A stretch of 43,096 nt of DNA from Actinomycetes bacterium (GCA_023419175.1 JAEZYG010000001.1:1-43096), one strand, 5' to 3'; shown: positions 1 to 8,760, counted from the stretch's first letter. The notes: generated from the sequence alone by a model not told the origin. Numbers and translations: made by a program.

Positions 1-2033
1 GCGATGATCTGGACGCTGTGCTCGCCGTCTACAAGATCGATGAAACAGACAGATCCGTGGTCTCGAATCTTCTTGATCCGTCCGATGAGCGGATGAGATG
101 AACAGGCGCTAAAAGGGTCATCTATATCTTTGAGAGGGATACCCTCTCGTCGCCCAACAGGATTGACGCGATAACCGTGTAAAGCTAGTTCTTGAGCGTG
201 TTTAGCTCGTTGACGCTGTTGGTCATTTACTGAATTCCACTCTTGAGTGGGAGGAGGCGGAGATTCAATGGCGATGACTTTGTCGAGATCATCGCCAAAA
301 AGACGACGATTACTATGAGGGTTTCGTGAGACCAATAGGGGAAGGAAGCCTTCTGCAATAGCGCTGGCGAAAGCCACAGCTGGCAGGGTGATCGCAGATG
401 AGATCGCCACATAGCGAGATTGCCAGCGTGGCAGATATTTCGCATTGGCTCGGTAGAGACGTTGCAATTGCCAGAAACGGTCAAATGCTCCCAAAAATTT
501 GGAATTCATCTTGGTAAATGCGGAGGCGCTGACCATCTCTGCTTCTGCGAAAACATGGCGCAAGAAACTGAAATTCAACGATACTTTTGTAACTGCATGA
601 GTTGATGACCATGTCATCAACTCTGAGACGATAAATTCGTTGATCCCGTTGGGAGCTTTAGGGCTACGTCTCATTAAATCCAAAGATAGGCCATTCCGCC
701 CCCACGGGACGAAGGTCATTAAGGCCACTAATGTGTGAGATGAATCACGAGCCTCAACGATGACCACGCGTGGATCAGATGGGTCATTGAAACGTCCTAA
801 AGCCATCGAATAGCCGCGTTCAACTTTCCCATGACGCCATAGTTCAGCTTGACGATATACTTCCTCAAGCTGAACGCTTTCCACTTCATCTTGACGGCGG
901 ATCGTACAGGTGAAACCTTCCCGTCTGATCTTGCGAACCGTGCGTTTCACATGAACCATCGCTGGTCGTTCCAGCGAGAATTGGTCAGGGATCAAAACCG
1001 CTTCGTCCCCAAGACGAAGGATATCGAAATGCAATACGCTGCTATAGCAGCGCGCTCCTTTCTCAGAACATGCCAATACGGCAGGTATCCACCCGTAGCT
1101 GTGGGCGACAGATTGCCAGGAACGCACCGCATCCGGCCAAGAACGCTCATCTCCGATAGGGTCGCCGCTAGCCAGACACACACCTTCAAAAATCTGATAG
1201 GCGACAGCGGCTTTCCGGTCGGCAGAGAAGTGAAGCAACTTGTCGCGTCTGGTCGCCAGATAGGCTAAGGAATCGTCGTCGTTGAAATCGGCGATGAGAC
1301 GACGGGCGTCGATCTCAGCTTGAACAGACCATTCATCTTCCACATCGGAAGAGCGCAAGAAGGCGAGGATGGCAAGCAGAAGAGTGATTCCGAAAAGAAC
1401 TGTGACCGTATGGGGAAGATGCTGGGGAATGCTGACATGCCAACTCGGAGGAGGGACGATACTCAACGCTTTAAGGACGATGGCGATCAGCTGGAGATGA
1501 TGGGCTCCGCTCCTACCGGGATACATCGCAAGCAAGATATTGGCGATAGCGGTAGAGATGAGGACGCCGAGAACCAAAATAGCGATTGAACTTGTCCACG
1601 ATCCTGGAGCGACGCGTGCTGGAAAAAGCGGACGCAACCACAAGCACATGATGACAACAGCGCTATTGAAAACGATCGATGAGATAAAGATCGAGATATG
1701 GAAAGCTGTCAGCTCTACCGACGTCCACTGTTCGAATGACACCAAAACCATGATCGAGCTGACGATGGCAGATACCTGGAAGAAAGCGACGCTATAAAGG
1801 GCGACTCTCTTATGGCGGATAAGTCCGAGAGCGATCATCCCGACGATGAGCCCCGATAGCCAAGAAGCTCGAGCAGGAATACCGATGAAGCTGAAGATGA
1901 TCTCTGCAAAGCTCATCTGTCCTCGGCGCGAGGAGAAAAAGACTCGGTGTGTGAACCAATCGATAAAACAGGTAAGCGATGCCAGAGCGTAAATCCACAC
2001 TGTAAGACGGGCGGCAACATGGCGATATCTCAT
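1..2033 (-). CDS. lysX: LysX: lysyl-phosphatidylglycerol synthase fused to lysyl-tRNA synthetase (partial, C-terminus beyond left edge)
   Basis: The minus-strand frame is open from ATG 2033 to the window edge (677 codons). Residues 1-235 hold several hydrophobic segments (about 57-70, 80-97, 107-130, 146-166, 213-230). From about residue 237 a DUF2156/MprF-type transferase domain follows, with signatures such as YLATRRDK, CLASGDPIGDE, ERGYSMALGRF and FVPWGRNGLSLDLMRR. After a linker, GRIKKIRDHGSVCFIDL (about residue 648) begins the OB-fold anticodon-binding domain of class II lysyl-tRNA synthetase. In mycobacterial LysX this fusion charges tRNA-Lys and transfers lysine to phosphatidylglycerol, lowering membrane negative charge and giving resistance to cationic peptides. 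The start overlaps the stop of the upstream esterase (TGATG), with GGGAG as ribosome binding site. The catalytic synthetase core is not visible here. Confidence 0.88.
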   Translation of the reverse strand, partial: MRYRHVAARLTVWIYALASLTCFIDWFTHRVFFSSRRGQMSFAEIIFSFIGIPARASWLSGLIVGMIALGLIRHKRVALYSVAFFQVSAIVSSIMVLVSFEQWTSVELTAFHISIFISSIVFNSAVVIMCLWLRPLFPARVAPGSWTSSIAILVLGVLISTAIANILLAMYPGRSGAHHLQLIAIVLKALSIVPPPSWHVSIPQHLPHTVTVLFGITLLLAILAFLRSSDVEDEWSVQAEIDARRLIADFNDDDSLAYLATRRDKLLHFSADRKAAVAYQIFEGVCLASGDPIGDERSWPDAVRSWQSVAHSYGWIPAVLACSEKGARCYSSVLHFDILRLGDEAVLIPDQFSLERPAMVHVKRTVRKIRREGFTCTIRRQDEVESVQLEEVYRQAELWRHGKVERGYSMALGRFNDPSDPRVVIVEARDSSHTLVALMTFVPWGRNGLSLDLMRRSPKAPNGINEFIVSELMTWSSTHAVTKVSLNFSFLRHVFAEAEMVSASAFTKMNSKFLGAFDRFWQLQRLYRANAKYLPRWQSRYVAISSAITLPAVAFASAIAEGFLPLLVSRNPHSNRRLFGDDLDKVIAIESPPPPTQEWNSVNDQQRQRAKHAQELALHGYRVNPVGRREGIPLKDIDDPFSACSSHPLIGRIKKIRDHGSVCFIDLVDGEHSVQII

Positions 2034-3229
2034 CAGGCTTGCTCCCAGGCGAATTGATCCGATTGAGTTGCAAGCCACCGTAGCCCCTGAGTGGCTCCGT
2101 CTACCCATACTGGCCAGGTATGTCCGCCGTTATCAAGGAGATGGACATTGAGCGAGGTGGGTTTTTGAACCTGTGTTTTGAATACGTCCAATTGCGCGAT
2201 AGGACGGTCGTCATCGTGGGCGCACCAATAGAAAATTTTGACCTCAGGCGCTTCAGTTTCGGCGATATGTCCTAGGGAATAAGAGGGATCATCTGGAGAA
2301 ACAAGAGGATCGCTCTCGTCGAAAAGAGGCTCAAAATATCCCGACAAGTTAATGCTGGTTGGATAGCGGTCGGGATGACGCATCGTCACCATAGACGAAC
2401 ACCACCCACCGGCGGAATAGCCCAAGGTCGTCCAGGCTTCTTTCTTATCGACAGCGCGTAGATTGGTCTTGATCCAGCTGGTGACGTCGTCGGTGATATA
2501 CGATTCCATCTTCACCGAACCATCGGTGGAATTAACGCATTCGGTATCGCGATTATTGGGAAATACCGTGGGGACAACCACGATCGCCTCTCGCATGGAT
2601 TTTTCATTGGAGAGCGAGGTGATGATCGAATCGATATGCATATCGTGCTGATAGGAGTTGATCGAACCGGGTATTCCGGGGAAGGCCAAGATCACAGGAT
2701 AGAAGCGATCCGGATTATCCAGATAGCTGGGGGGTAACCAGATGAGAGCTTGTTGTGCTGGAGTATGGGAGTTCACTCCGGCGATCGTCACGGTGATATA
2801 TTCCCCGCGGGAACGAATATCCGCCTCATCAGACCATTGATGATCGCCAAAGGCAGGATTTTTTCTAGGATCTGCCTGAGGTCCTGTGGGATGTCCCCTC
2901 ACCCATGACGATGGTTGTACAGGAGCGCTACCGTCAGCTCCGAATATTTCGCTCGTGCTTAAGGTTGGACTCGAGACCAGGCTCGACCAGGTGGGAAACC
3001 AATCATTTTGGCGGTTGAGTACCAAGACGACCATCATCAAGGACAAGATGATGCTGACTATGGTCGAGATGAATTGAGTGAGGACAACCTTCCAGGCAGC
3101 TATCGTGCCATTGCGACGTGAGAGGCGTAGCGGAAAGAGAATCAAAGTCCAGATAAGACAGATGCTCAAAGTGATGGCGACCAAGGCGATCAATCCTCGA
3201 GATCCCAATTCAAGCCAGTGTGGCATCAT
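2033..3229 (-). CDS. Membrane-anchored esterase of the alpha/beta hydrolase fold (PF00756-like)
   Basis: 398 aa. Two hydrophobic helices (about 10-33 and 45-70) are followed by an exported alpha/beta hydrolase domain. The nucleophile elbow is GYSAGGW (GxSxG type), a late GGHTWPVW supplies the likely catalytic His, and CAHDDDRP probably lies near the acid residue. The fold resembles the esterase D/mycolyltransferase family. Its stop overlaps the lysX start, so the two are translated together. Esterases paired with aminoacyl-lipid synthases are known in other bacteria to remove the amino acid from the lipid, so a lysyl-PG hydrolase role is a reasonable inference, but other lipid or cell-wall esters are possible. 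Two ATGs are adjacent; AGGAGA is better spaced for the second (3226). Confidence 0.8.
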   Translation of the reverse strand: MMPHWLELGSRGLIALVAITLSICLIWTLILFPLRLSRRNGTIAAWKVVLTQFISTIVSIILSLMMVVLVLNRQNDWFPTWSSLVSSPTLSTSEIFGADGSAPVQPSSWVRGHPTGPQADPRKNPAFGDHQWSDEADIRSRGEYITVTIAGVNSHTPAQQALIWLPPSYLDNPDRFYPVILAFPGIPGSINSYQHDMHIDSIITSLSNEKSMREAIVVVPTVFPNNRDTECVNSTDGSVKMESYITDDVTSWIKTNLRAVDKKEAWTTLGYSAGGWCSSMVTMRHPDRYPTSINLSGYFEPLFDESDPLVSPDDPSYSLGHIAETEAPEVKIFYWCAHDDDRPIAQLDVFKTQVQKPTSLNVHLLDNGGHTWPVWVDGATQGLRWLATQSDQFAWEQA

Positions 3230-3273
3230 CTCTCCTTCTCATAATCGGATAATCCCCATTCATTGATAGCTCA

Positions 3274-3297
3274 TCTAGACCGTGAGTGAGGTCTAGA
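3274..3297. repeat. Inverted repeat between divergent genes
   Basis: TCTAGACC (3274-3281) and GGTCTAGA (3290-3297) are perfect 8-bp arms separated by 8 bp. The element lies between the divergent starts of the esterase-lysX operon (3229, minus) and ppsR (3389, plus). It could be an operator dyad or a hairpin. No T-tract follows on either strand, so it is not a terminator. Confidence 0.4.
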
Positions 3298-3353
3298 AAG
3301 CTCAGACCATAGTCGTTCAATCCCATGAAAAAACAAGGAGCATCCCCGATACG

Positions 3354-3388
3354 GTGACGGGAAAGATTTTCTGGACTAGCCTGAGGCC
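3354..3388 (+). promoter_or_regulatory. Promoter of ppsR, probably leaderless
   Basis: GTGACG (3354-3359), a 17-bp spacer, then TAGCCT (3377-3382) as -10. The ATG of ppsR follows 6 nt later, so transcription should begin at or next to the start codon. A TGAGG just before the ATG could also serve as a weak ribosome binding site. Confidence 0.45.
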
Positions 3389-4282
3389 ATGTCATTAAAA
3401 CCGCTGAGAATACATGTCATTGCCGACAGCTCAGGGGAGACAGCCGCACGTCTAGCCAGAGCTGCACAGGCGCAGTTTCCCCAGACGACATTTACCATCG
3501 TCCGCCATCCCAGGGTGAAAGATAGCGATGCTTTGTTGAGGGTCTTTGACGATATTACGGCTTCTATACGCGCTGAAAATGAGGTCGATAACGTCATTCT
3601 CTATACCTTGGTGAAAAAAGAGATGGCCGCGATGGTCGATCGTTACTGCGAAGATAAAAATATTTTGCAGGCGAATCTCTTCCGCGATACCCTCGCCGCA
3701 TTTGAAAGGCTTACAGGATCTCAAGCGGATGAGGCGGTCGCTCGTCCCGTCGGGGTGGAAGCCGATTATTTCGACAGAATTTCGGCTATGGAATTCGCAG
3801 TCAGAAACGATGATGGGATCATGCCTGAAGCGTTGAGGGAATGCGATATATGTCTGGTGGGTGCGTCTCGCTCGGGCAAGACACCGCTTTCTCTCTATCT
3901 GGGATATGTCGGTTATAAGACGGTCAATATCCCGCTTATCCCCGGCATTGAGCCCCCTCAAGAGCTATTCGGCTTGGAACGGTGGCGCATAGTCGGATTG
4001 ACGATCGATGCTGAACGCCTCCTTCAGATTCGATCCAGACGAGCTAAGTCCATGGGAGGTTATGGGGTTAAAGACGGAGGCTATGCCGATCTGGTCAAGA
4101 TCTATGACGAACTCGATGAAGTTCGTAAGATTCAGCGTTCTTTGGGATGTCCTGTCATCGATACCACCGGATTAGCTCTCGAAGAGGCGGCGGCGAAAGT
4201 GATCGATATTGTTGACGAGAGAGCACGTAAGGCAGGAGCCAGCTTGCGCCGTCCACCGGGAAGTTTGAAAATAGCCCCCTAG
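3389..4282 (+). CDS. ppsR: Pyruvate, phosphate dikinase regulatory protein (DUF299 kinase/pyrophosphorylase)
   Basis: 297 aa, the usual length of the family. The N-terminus RIHVIADSSGETAARLARA and the P-loop-like GASRSGKTPLSLYLG (from about residue 157) are hallmarks of DUF299. The protein is a bifunctional regulator: it inactivates its dikinase or synthase partner by ADP-dependent phosphorylation of an active-site threonine and reactivates it by phosphate-dependent removal with release of pyrophosphate. The adjacent downstream gene encodes pyruvate phosphate dikinase, so PPDK rather than PEP synthase is the evident target. The ATG at 3389 sits 6 nt after a -10-like TAGCCT. Confidence 0.93.
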   Translation: MSLKPLRIHVIADSSGETAARLARAAQAQFPQTTFTIVRHPRVKDSDALLRVFDDITASIRAENEVDNVILYTLVKKEMAAMVDRYCEDKNILQANLFRDTLAAFERLTGSQADEAVARPVGVEADYFDRISAMEFAVRNDDGIMPEALRECDICLVGASRSGKTPLSLYLGYVGYKTVNIPLIPGIEPPQELFGLERWRIVGLTIDAERLLQIRSRRAKSMGGYGVKDGGYADLVKIYDELDEVRKIQRSLGCPVIDTTGLALEEAAAKVIDIVDERARKAGASLRRPPGSLKIAP

Positions 4283-4440
4283 GACTATGGAATCATGCCC
4301 TCCATATCGCTGAGAGATGAAATAAAGTGCGCTTTCTAGTCGGATATGGACAATGGGGGCAGAATAGAAGTGTTACCGTCCAATGGCGGACGCTGACAGT
4401 GGGGAGACCCAGTGTTGCTATATCAAAGGAGATTGCATCA

Positions 4441-7083
4441 GTGAGCGAGAAGTACATCTACGAAATCTCCGAGGGCGATGCCTCGATGAAATCGATCCTC
4501 GGTGGTAAGGGAGCAAATCTGGCGGAGATGACCAGGCTCGGCGTTCCGGTTCCGGACGGATTCACCGTCACCACTCAGGCATGCGTTGAGACGATGAATA
4601 ACGGTGGGCAATGGCCTGAGGGATTGCGTGAACAGATCGCTGCTGGACTTGCAGCCTTTGAACAGCGGGTTGGTCGGAAATTGGGAAGTACGACGAGCCC
4701 GCTTTTAGTTTCGGTACGTTCTGGAGCTGTCGTTTCGATGCCGGGAATGATGGATACCATCTTGAATCTGGGTATCAATGACGAGACGGTACAAGCTGTT
4801 GCTCAAGAGGCTGGAAATGAACGTTTCGCGTGGGATTGCTACCGTCGTTTCATTCAGATGTATGGCGAGGTCGTTGAGGGAATCGATGCCCATCTTTATG
4901 AAGACGCGTTGAGTGCGAAGAAAGCTGCCAAGGGCGTTCAGATGGATACCGATTTAGATGCTAACGATCTCAAAGAATTGGTTGCAGAATTCAAGCAGAT
5001 CTCCAACGATGCTCTGGGTGGACAGTGGACATCCGATCCTCTTGAGCAGCTCTATCGCGCCGTCGATGCCGTATTCCGTTCGTGGGGTAATCCTCGCGCG
5101 GACGTCTATCGTAAAGCTAATAATATTTCGCGTGACCTAGGCACTGCCGTCAACGTCATGCAGATGGTCTTTGGGAATCGTGGAGAGACCTCTGCTACCG
5201 GTGTGTGTTTCACCCGTAACCCTTCGACTGGTGAAAATGGCCTTTACGGTGAATTCCTCGTCAATGCTCAAGGGGAAGATGTCGTTGCAGGTATCCGCAC
5301 CCCGCGTCACCTCTCAGAGATGAAAGATGTCCTTCCCGAAGCCTACGATCAACTCTTGGCGACGATGGATCGTCTTGAAAAGCACTATAAAGACATGCAG
5401 GATTTGGAGTTTACCGTTGAAAACGGGAAGCTCTATATGCTCCAGACTCGCAATGGAAAGCGCACGGCAGCCGCCGCTTTGAAGATCGCCTCCGATCTGG
5501 TGGACGAAGGAATCATCGATGAGATGGAAGCCTTGCGTCGCATCGAACCGTCTCAATTGGATCAACTGCTTCATCCGGCAATCGATCCGAAGAATACCGC
5601 TAGCCCGATCACTAAAGGTCTGCCTGCCTCGCCCGGCGCGGCCGTTGGCGAGTTGGTATTCGATGCCGATACCGCAGCAGAGCGCGGCGAAAAAGGCGAC
5701 AAGGTGGTGCTCGTCCGCTACGAAACGACACCGGACGACATCCATGGTGTTTTGCAAGCACAAGGTATTTTGACAGCTCACGGCGGTATGACCAGCCATG
5801 CTGCTGTGGTAGCTCGAGGATTTGGTAAACCCTGTGTGGCAGGGGCAACGACGATCAAGATCGACCTGGCTTCCAAGACGTTGACTATTGAAGGACGCAC
5901 CTTCAAAGAAGGCGATGTCGTCACCTTGAACGGCTCTACCGGTGAGGTTTTCGGTGAAGCTCTCACGTTGATTCCTCCTCAGATCAATGAAGATTTCATT
6001 CGCGTCGTGAGCTGGGCGGATAAGGTGCGCACCATGGGGGTGCGAGCCAACGCCGATAATTTCGATGATGCCTCGAAAGCCCGCGAATTGGGAGCTGAAG
6101 GTATCGGTCTATGTCGCACCGAGCATATGTTCATGGCTTCAGATCGTCTGCCGGCAGTGCGAGAGATGATCTTGGCAGAGACCCCTGAACAGCGGACAAG
6201 TGCCTTGGACAAGATTTTGCCCATGCAACAAAGCGATTTTGAAGGCATCTTCACCGCAATGAAGGGATTGCCGGTCACCGTCCGTCTGCTCGATCCTCCT
6301 CTCCACGAATTCCTCCCGAACTATGTAGACGCCGCTTTGAAGGTTCAAGAATTGGAACTCACAGGTGGAGATCCTCACGACCTGGAGGCGGCTCGCGCCA
6401 CCTTGGCTCAGGTGAAGAAACTCCATGAGCAAAATCCGATGTTGGGAACTCGTGGATGCCGCTTAGCGATGCTCTATCCCGAAATTCCCGAGATGCAGAC
6501 GAGGGCGATTATTCGCGCTGCTCTAGCAGTTTTGGAACGTGAGAAAGAGACTGTCAAAGTCGAGATCATGATCCCGCTGGTCGGTTTGGAAAGCGAGATC
6601 GAACGTCAGCGCGCCATCGTGGTCTCTGCGGCAGATGATGAGTTGGAAAAAGCGGGAGTTGAGATGGACTATACGGTTGGCACGATGATCGAGTTGCCTC
6701 GTGCAGCTTTGATCGCTGACCAGATCGCTAAGCATGCCGATTTCTGCTCTTTCGGAACGAATGACTTGACGCAAACGACCTTGGGAATCAGTCGAGATGA
6801 TGCTGAAAACGGCTTCCTTTCCTCCTATGTGATGGACGGCGTTTTGCCGCGCAATCCCTTTGAATCGATCGATGTGGACGGTGTGGGACAACTCGTCCGT
6901 ACGGGTGTAGAAAAAGGTCGTTCCACCAAAGAGAATCTCAAATGTGGTGTGTGCGGTGAGCATGGCGGGGACCCCGATTCCATCGCTTTTTTCCAAAGCG
7001 TTGGTTTGAATTATGTTTCCTGCTCTCCCTATCGCGTGCCGATCGCCCGTTTCGCTGCCGCTAAAGCGGCGATGAACGCCTAA
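4441..7083 (+). CDS. ppdK: Pyruvate, phosphate dikinase
   Basis: 880 aa. Interconverts pyruvate, ATP and phosphate with phosphoenolpyruvate, AMP and pyrophosphate in the cytoplasm. The N-terminal ATP-grasp region starts SEGDASMKSILGGKGANLAEM. The phosphohistidine motif GGMTSHAAVVARG contains catalytic His453, with the PpsR target Thr two residues earlier (451). The C-terminal TIM barrel ends with CGVCGEHGGDP (catalytic Cys838). I chose GTG 4441, not the in-frame GTG at 4327, because AAAGGAG (from 4425) is well spaced before it and the family begins at this point; the 38 upstream residues look unrelated. The gap from ppsR is 158 bp and contains CTGACA (4393-4398) and TGCTATATC (4416-4424), a poorly spaced promoter candidate. 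A strong terminator follows. Confidence 0.95.
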   Translation: MSEKYIYEISEGDASMKSILGGKGANLAEMTRLGVPVPDGFTVTTQACVETMNNGGQWPEGLREQIAAGLAAFEQRVGRKLGSTTSPLLVSVRSGAVVSMPGMMDTILNLGINDETVQAVAQEAGNERFAWDCYRRFIQMYGEVVEGIDAHLYEDALSAKKAAKGVQMDTDLDANDLKELVAEFKQISNDALGGQWTSDPLEQLYRAVDAVFRSWGNPRADVYRKANNISRDLGTAVNVMQMVFGNRGETSATGVCFTRNPSTGENGLYGEFLVNAQGEDVVAGIRTPRHLSEMKDVLPEAYDQLLATMDRLEKHYKDMQDLEFTVENGKLYMLQTRNGKRTAAAALKIASDLVDEGIIDEMEALRRIEPSQLDQLLHPAIDPKNTASPITKGLPASPGAAVGELVFDADTAAERGEKGDKVVLVRYETTPDDIHGVLQAQGILTAHGGMTSHAAVVARGFGKPCVAGATTIKIDLASKTLTIEGRTFKEGDVVTLNGSTGEVFGEALTLIPPQINEDFIRVVSWADKVRTMGVRANADNFDDASKARELGAEGIGLCRTEHMFMASDRLPAVREMILAETPEQRTSALDKILPMQQSDFEGIFTAMKGLPVTVRLLDPPLHEFLPNYVDAALKVQELELTGGDPHDLEAARATLAQVKKLHEQNPMLGTRGCRLAMLYPEIPEMQTRAIIRAALAVLEREKETVKVEIMIPLVGLESEIERQRAIVVSAADDELEKAGVEMDYTVGTMIELPRAALIADQIAKHADFCSFGTNDLTQTTLGISRDDAENGFLSSYVMDGVLPRNPFESIDVDGVGQLVRTGVEKGRSTKENLKCGVCGEHGGDPDSIAFFQSVGLNYVSCSPYRVPIARFAAAKAAMNA

Positions 7084-7095
7084 AAGATCGCTGAG

Positions 7096-7134
7096 ATGAC
7101 GGTGGGATGGATCTCCATCTCACCGTCATTTTTT
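7096..7134 (+). terminator. Intrinsic terminator of ppdK
   Basis: A 15-bp stem (7096-7110 with 7115-7129, one G-U pair), 4-nt loop ATCT, followed by a run of T (7130-7134). It begins 13 bp after the ppdK stop. Confidence 0.9.
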
Positions 7135-7165
7135 AGAGGCGATAGATTTTTATCCTCATTCATGT

Positions 7166-7177
7166 GATACTCACCAG
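7166..7177 (+). promoter_or_regulatory. Candidate -10 for a leaderless micro-ORF
   Basis: GATACT (7166-7171) preceded by TGT gives an extended -10 form. The ATG of the 34-codon frame starts 6 nt later. No convincing -35 is visible. Confidence 0.3.
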
Positions 7178-7282
7178 ATGGAATGGATAGCATTGCTATG
7201 GGCGTTGATAACGAGCGCCATAGCGATCTGTCTATGTGCTGGAATCTCCGTGATCGTCATGGTGCGCAACTGCAGGATATAG
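7178..7282 (+). CDS. Possible single-pass membrane micro-protein (34 aa)
   Basis: ATG 7178 to TAG 7282 encodes 34 residues that are almost wholly hydrophobic, with three Cys and a basic tail (MVRNCRI at the end), as expected of a small one-helix membrane protein with a cytosolic C-terminus. There is no ribosome binding site, but a -10-like GATACT sits 6 nt upstream, the same geometry as at several clear genes here. It lies between the ppdK terminator and the end of the convergent LssY_C gene, with 1 bp between the two coding ends. Function unknown; chance is a real alternative. Confidence 0.3.
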   Translation: MEWIALLWALITSAIAICLCAGISVIVMVRNCRI

Positions 7283-7283
7283 A

Positions 7284-8675
7284 TCAGGGAATGAGCGAAT
7301 CTCCCAGATGTTCAGCGGGAGTATCTCCGCTGTCGCTCGGTGTGGATTTCCCTTTGATCCAAGCGCGGATCGCCGGAGCGCTCAAGGACAGTACTGCCAG
7401 GACGGAAAGACCCGTCCACATATAGGGGGTGAGCAAGATCTCATCGGTTTTGACCACCTGACTGAGCGCCCAGAACGTTGAAATCGTCACGATGAATAAG
7501 AGAAGCAAACGCGCCCACAGCTGACGTTTCAAAGACAGGACGAACAGGATTAGATTCACGACAGATACCGCACAAGGAGCGAGTAATAAAGCTGCAGTCA
7601 GATAGTCTTCAAAACTGTTCGGATCGTTCCAGGTAGCGGGAGAAAGAGCGATGGATGTTCCCGTGATGATCGCTTGAAGAACCAAGATGATACCGCTGAA
7701 AGTGAGGGAAAGCGGTGGAATTTCGTGGTCGAGAGAGCGATCTAAGGAGGGATGGTGGAAGGAGACGATAGAGGATTGTTCAGGTAGTTCATAGCCATCT
7801 CGTGTGGCTCGTTCAGCTGCTCCACTCAGATCTAAAACCGGCATATCGCCATCGGTGTGGACGGCATCTCCTCCACCGTTACGGTCGTGATAGGCGGTGG
7901 TGAAATGGTCGATGACATCGACTTCGCTTTCGGGGTCAGTGAAGCGCACCGAGTCGATGATGTAATCGCGTTCGGCATCGATATCGGCATCGATCTTATG
8001 AGTGATCTGTAAAGTCCATGACGAGAGTCCTACTGAAGTGTCGTAAGTGCCAGCCGCCAACCAATCGACTTGACGTCCACCTGGTAGATCCCAATCCTTC
8101 GGCGTATGCCAGAAACGGACATGATGGCGCTGGAGGGCGTTGCCGTCCACTTCTTGCTGATAGGCGAAATCATGTCGTCTGCCGAAGAGGAAAAGATTCG
8201 ATACCGGAGCTTGCGGATAGGAGGTTTTACGAAGAGATGACAGGATGATTCCCAGAGAGGAACGGATAGTGATCGGATCGGCTTTCGTCCATCCGGCACG
8301 TGTCATAGCGGCATGGAGATCGGCTTCAGAACCCATGAGAGCGAGATTGATCGGATCTCCCAATAGACCATCTCCTGTTTTAGTGCGCGCCATGAAATAG
8401 TCTGGGACATATAGGGTGGTGAAAGTCTGATGGAGGCGGGGGAGAGCCAGATAGGTGAGTACCGCCCAAAAGACGATGAGCAAGATTGCGGCACGCCAAT
8501 TCCAGACAAGTCCTGATAAGAGAAGCAACCAGGCGAACCAAAATGCCATGACCAGACCGGCCAATGCGAAAGCTGCGTCACACAAGGTATAAAGACGTGA
8601 ATGCGAATGGGTGCTTTTCAGAGTGCGACTGGAATAGCTCGGATAACGATCTGGAACAGGATAACGGGTGCTCAC
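7284..8675 (-). CDS. LssY C-terminal domain membrane protein
   Basis: 463 aa. Two N-terminal membrane helices (about 30-55 and 60-80) precede a soluble LssY_C domain (PF14067) recognisable by YVPDYFMARTKTGDGLLGDP, GWTKADPITIRSSL, FLFGRRHDFAYQQEVDG, HHVRFWHTP, LPGGRQVDWLAAGTYD and HKIDADIDAERDYI. Three or four helices follow (about 325-445). LssY was named from a Legionella secretion locus, but standalone actinobacterial members have no established function. The GTG start has no ribosome binding site; GATAAT lies exactly 6 nt before it, suggesting leaderless translation. It stands alone between glmS and the ppdK locus. Confidence 0.85.
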   Translation of the reverse strand: MSTRYPVPDRYPSYSSRTLKSTHSHSRLYTLCDAAFALAGLVMAFWFAWLLLLSGLVWNWRAAILLIVFWAVLTYLALPRLHQTFTTLYVPDYFMARTKTGDGLLGDPINLALMGSEADLHAAMTRAGWTKADPITIRSSLGIILSSLRKTSYPQAPVSNLFLFGRRHDFAYQQEVDGNALQRHHVRFWHTPKDWDLPGGRQVDWLAAGTYDTSVGLSSWTLQITHKIDADIDAERDYIIDSVRFTDPESEVDVIDHFTTAYHDRNGGGDAVHTDGDMPVLDLSGAAERATRDGYELPEQSSIVSFHHPSLDRSLDHEIPPLSLTFSGIILVLQAIITGTSIALSPATWNDPNSFEDYLTAALLLAPCAVSVVNLILFVLSLKRQLWARLLLLFIVTISTFWALSQVVKTDEILLTPYMWTGLSVLAVLSLSAPAIRAWIKGKSTPSDSGDTPAEHLGDSLIP

Positions 8676-8681
8676 CTGCTC

Positions 8682-8687
8682 ATTATC
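8682..8687 (-). promoter_or_regulatory. -10 of the LssY_C gene (leaderless)
   Basis: Minus-strand GATAAT (5 of 6 to TATAAT) ends 6 nt before GTG 8675. No clear -35 is visible. Confidence 0.45.
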
Positions 8688-8698
8688 CCAGACGATAT

Positions 8699-8746
8699 GA
8701 ACAGATCCTTCCTTATCGGGAAGGAGATGAAAGGAAAGATCTGTTC
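8699..8746. repeat. Inverted repeat between glmS and the LssY_C gene
   Basis: Arms 8699-8712 and 8733-8746 pair over 14 bp with a single mismatch on the plus strand, which is a G-U pair in minus-strand RNA. An inner CCTTCC/GGAAGG adds an alternative fold. It lies 15 bp after the glmS stop, so it may act as the glmS transcript end. No strong T-run follows. Confidence 0.45.
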
Positions 8747-8760
8747 TGCTTTGTCAACCT

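Noticed and set aside
849..1797. Plus-strand frames in 849-1797
   Set aside because: They lie antisense to the clearly conserved LysX transferase and membrane domains.
4327..4440. GTG 4327 as the ppdK start
   Set aside because: The extra 38 residues have no PPDK similarity and GTG 4441 has a clear AAAGGAG site.
5314..5799. Long minus-strand frames inside ppdK (also 6523-6996)
   Set aside because: They are shadows of a highly conserved plus-strand gene, with no ribosome site and no family features.
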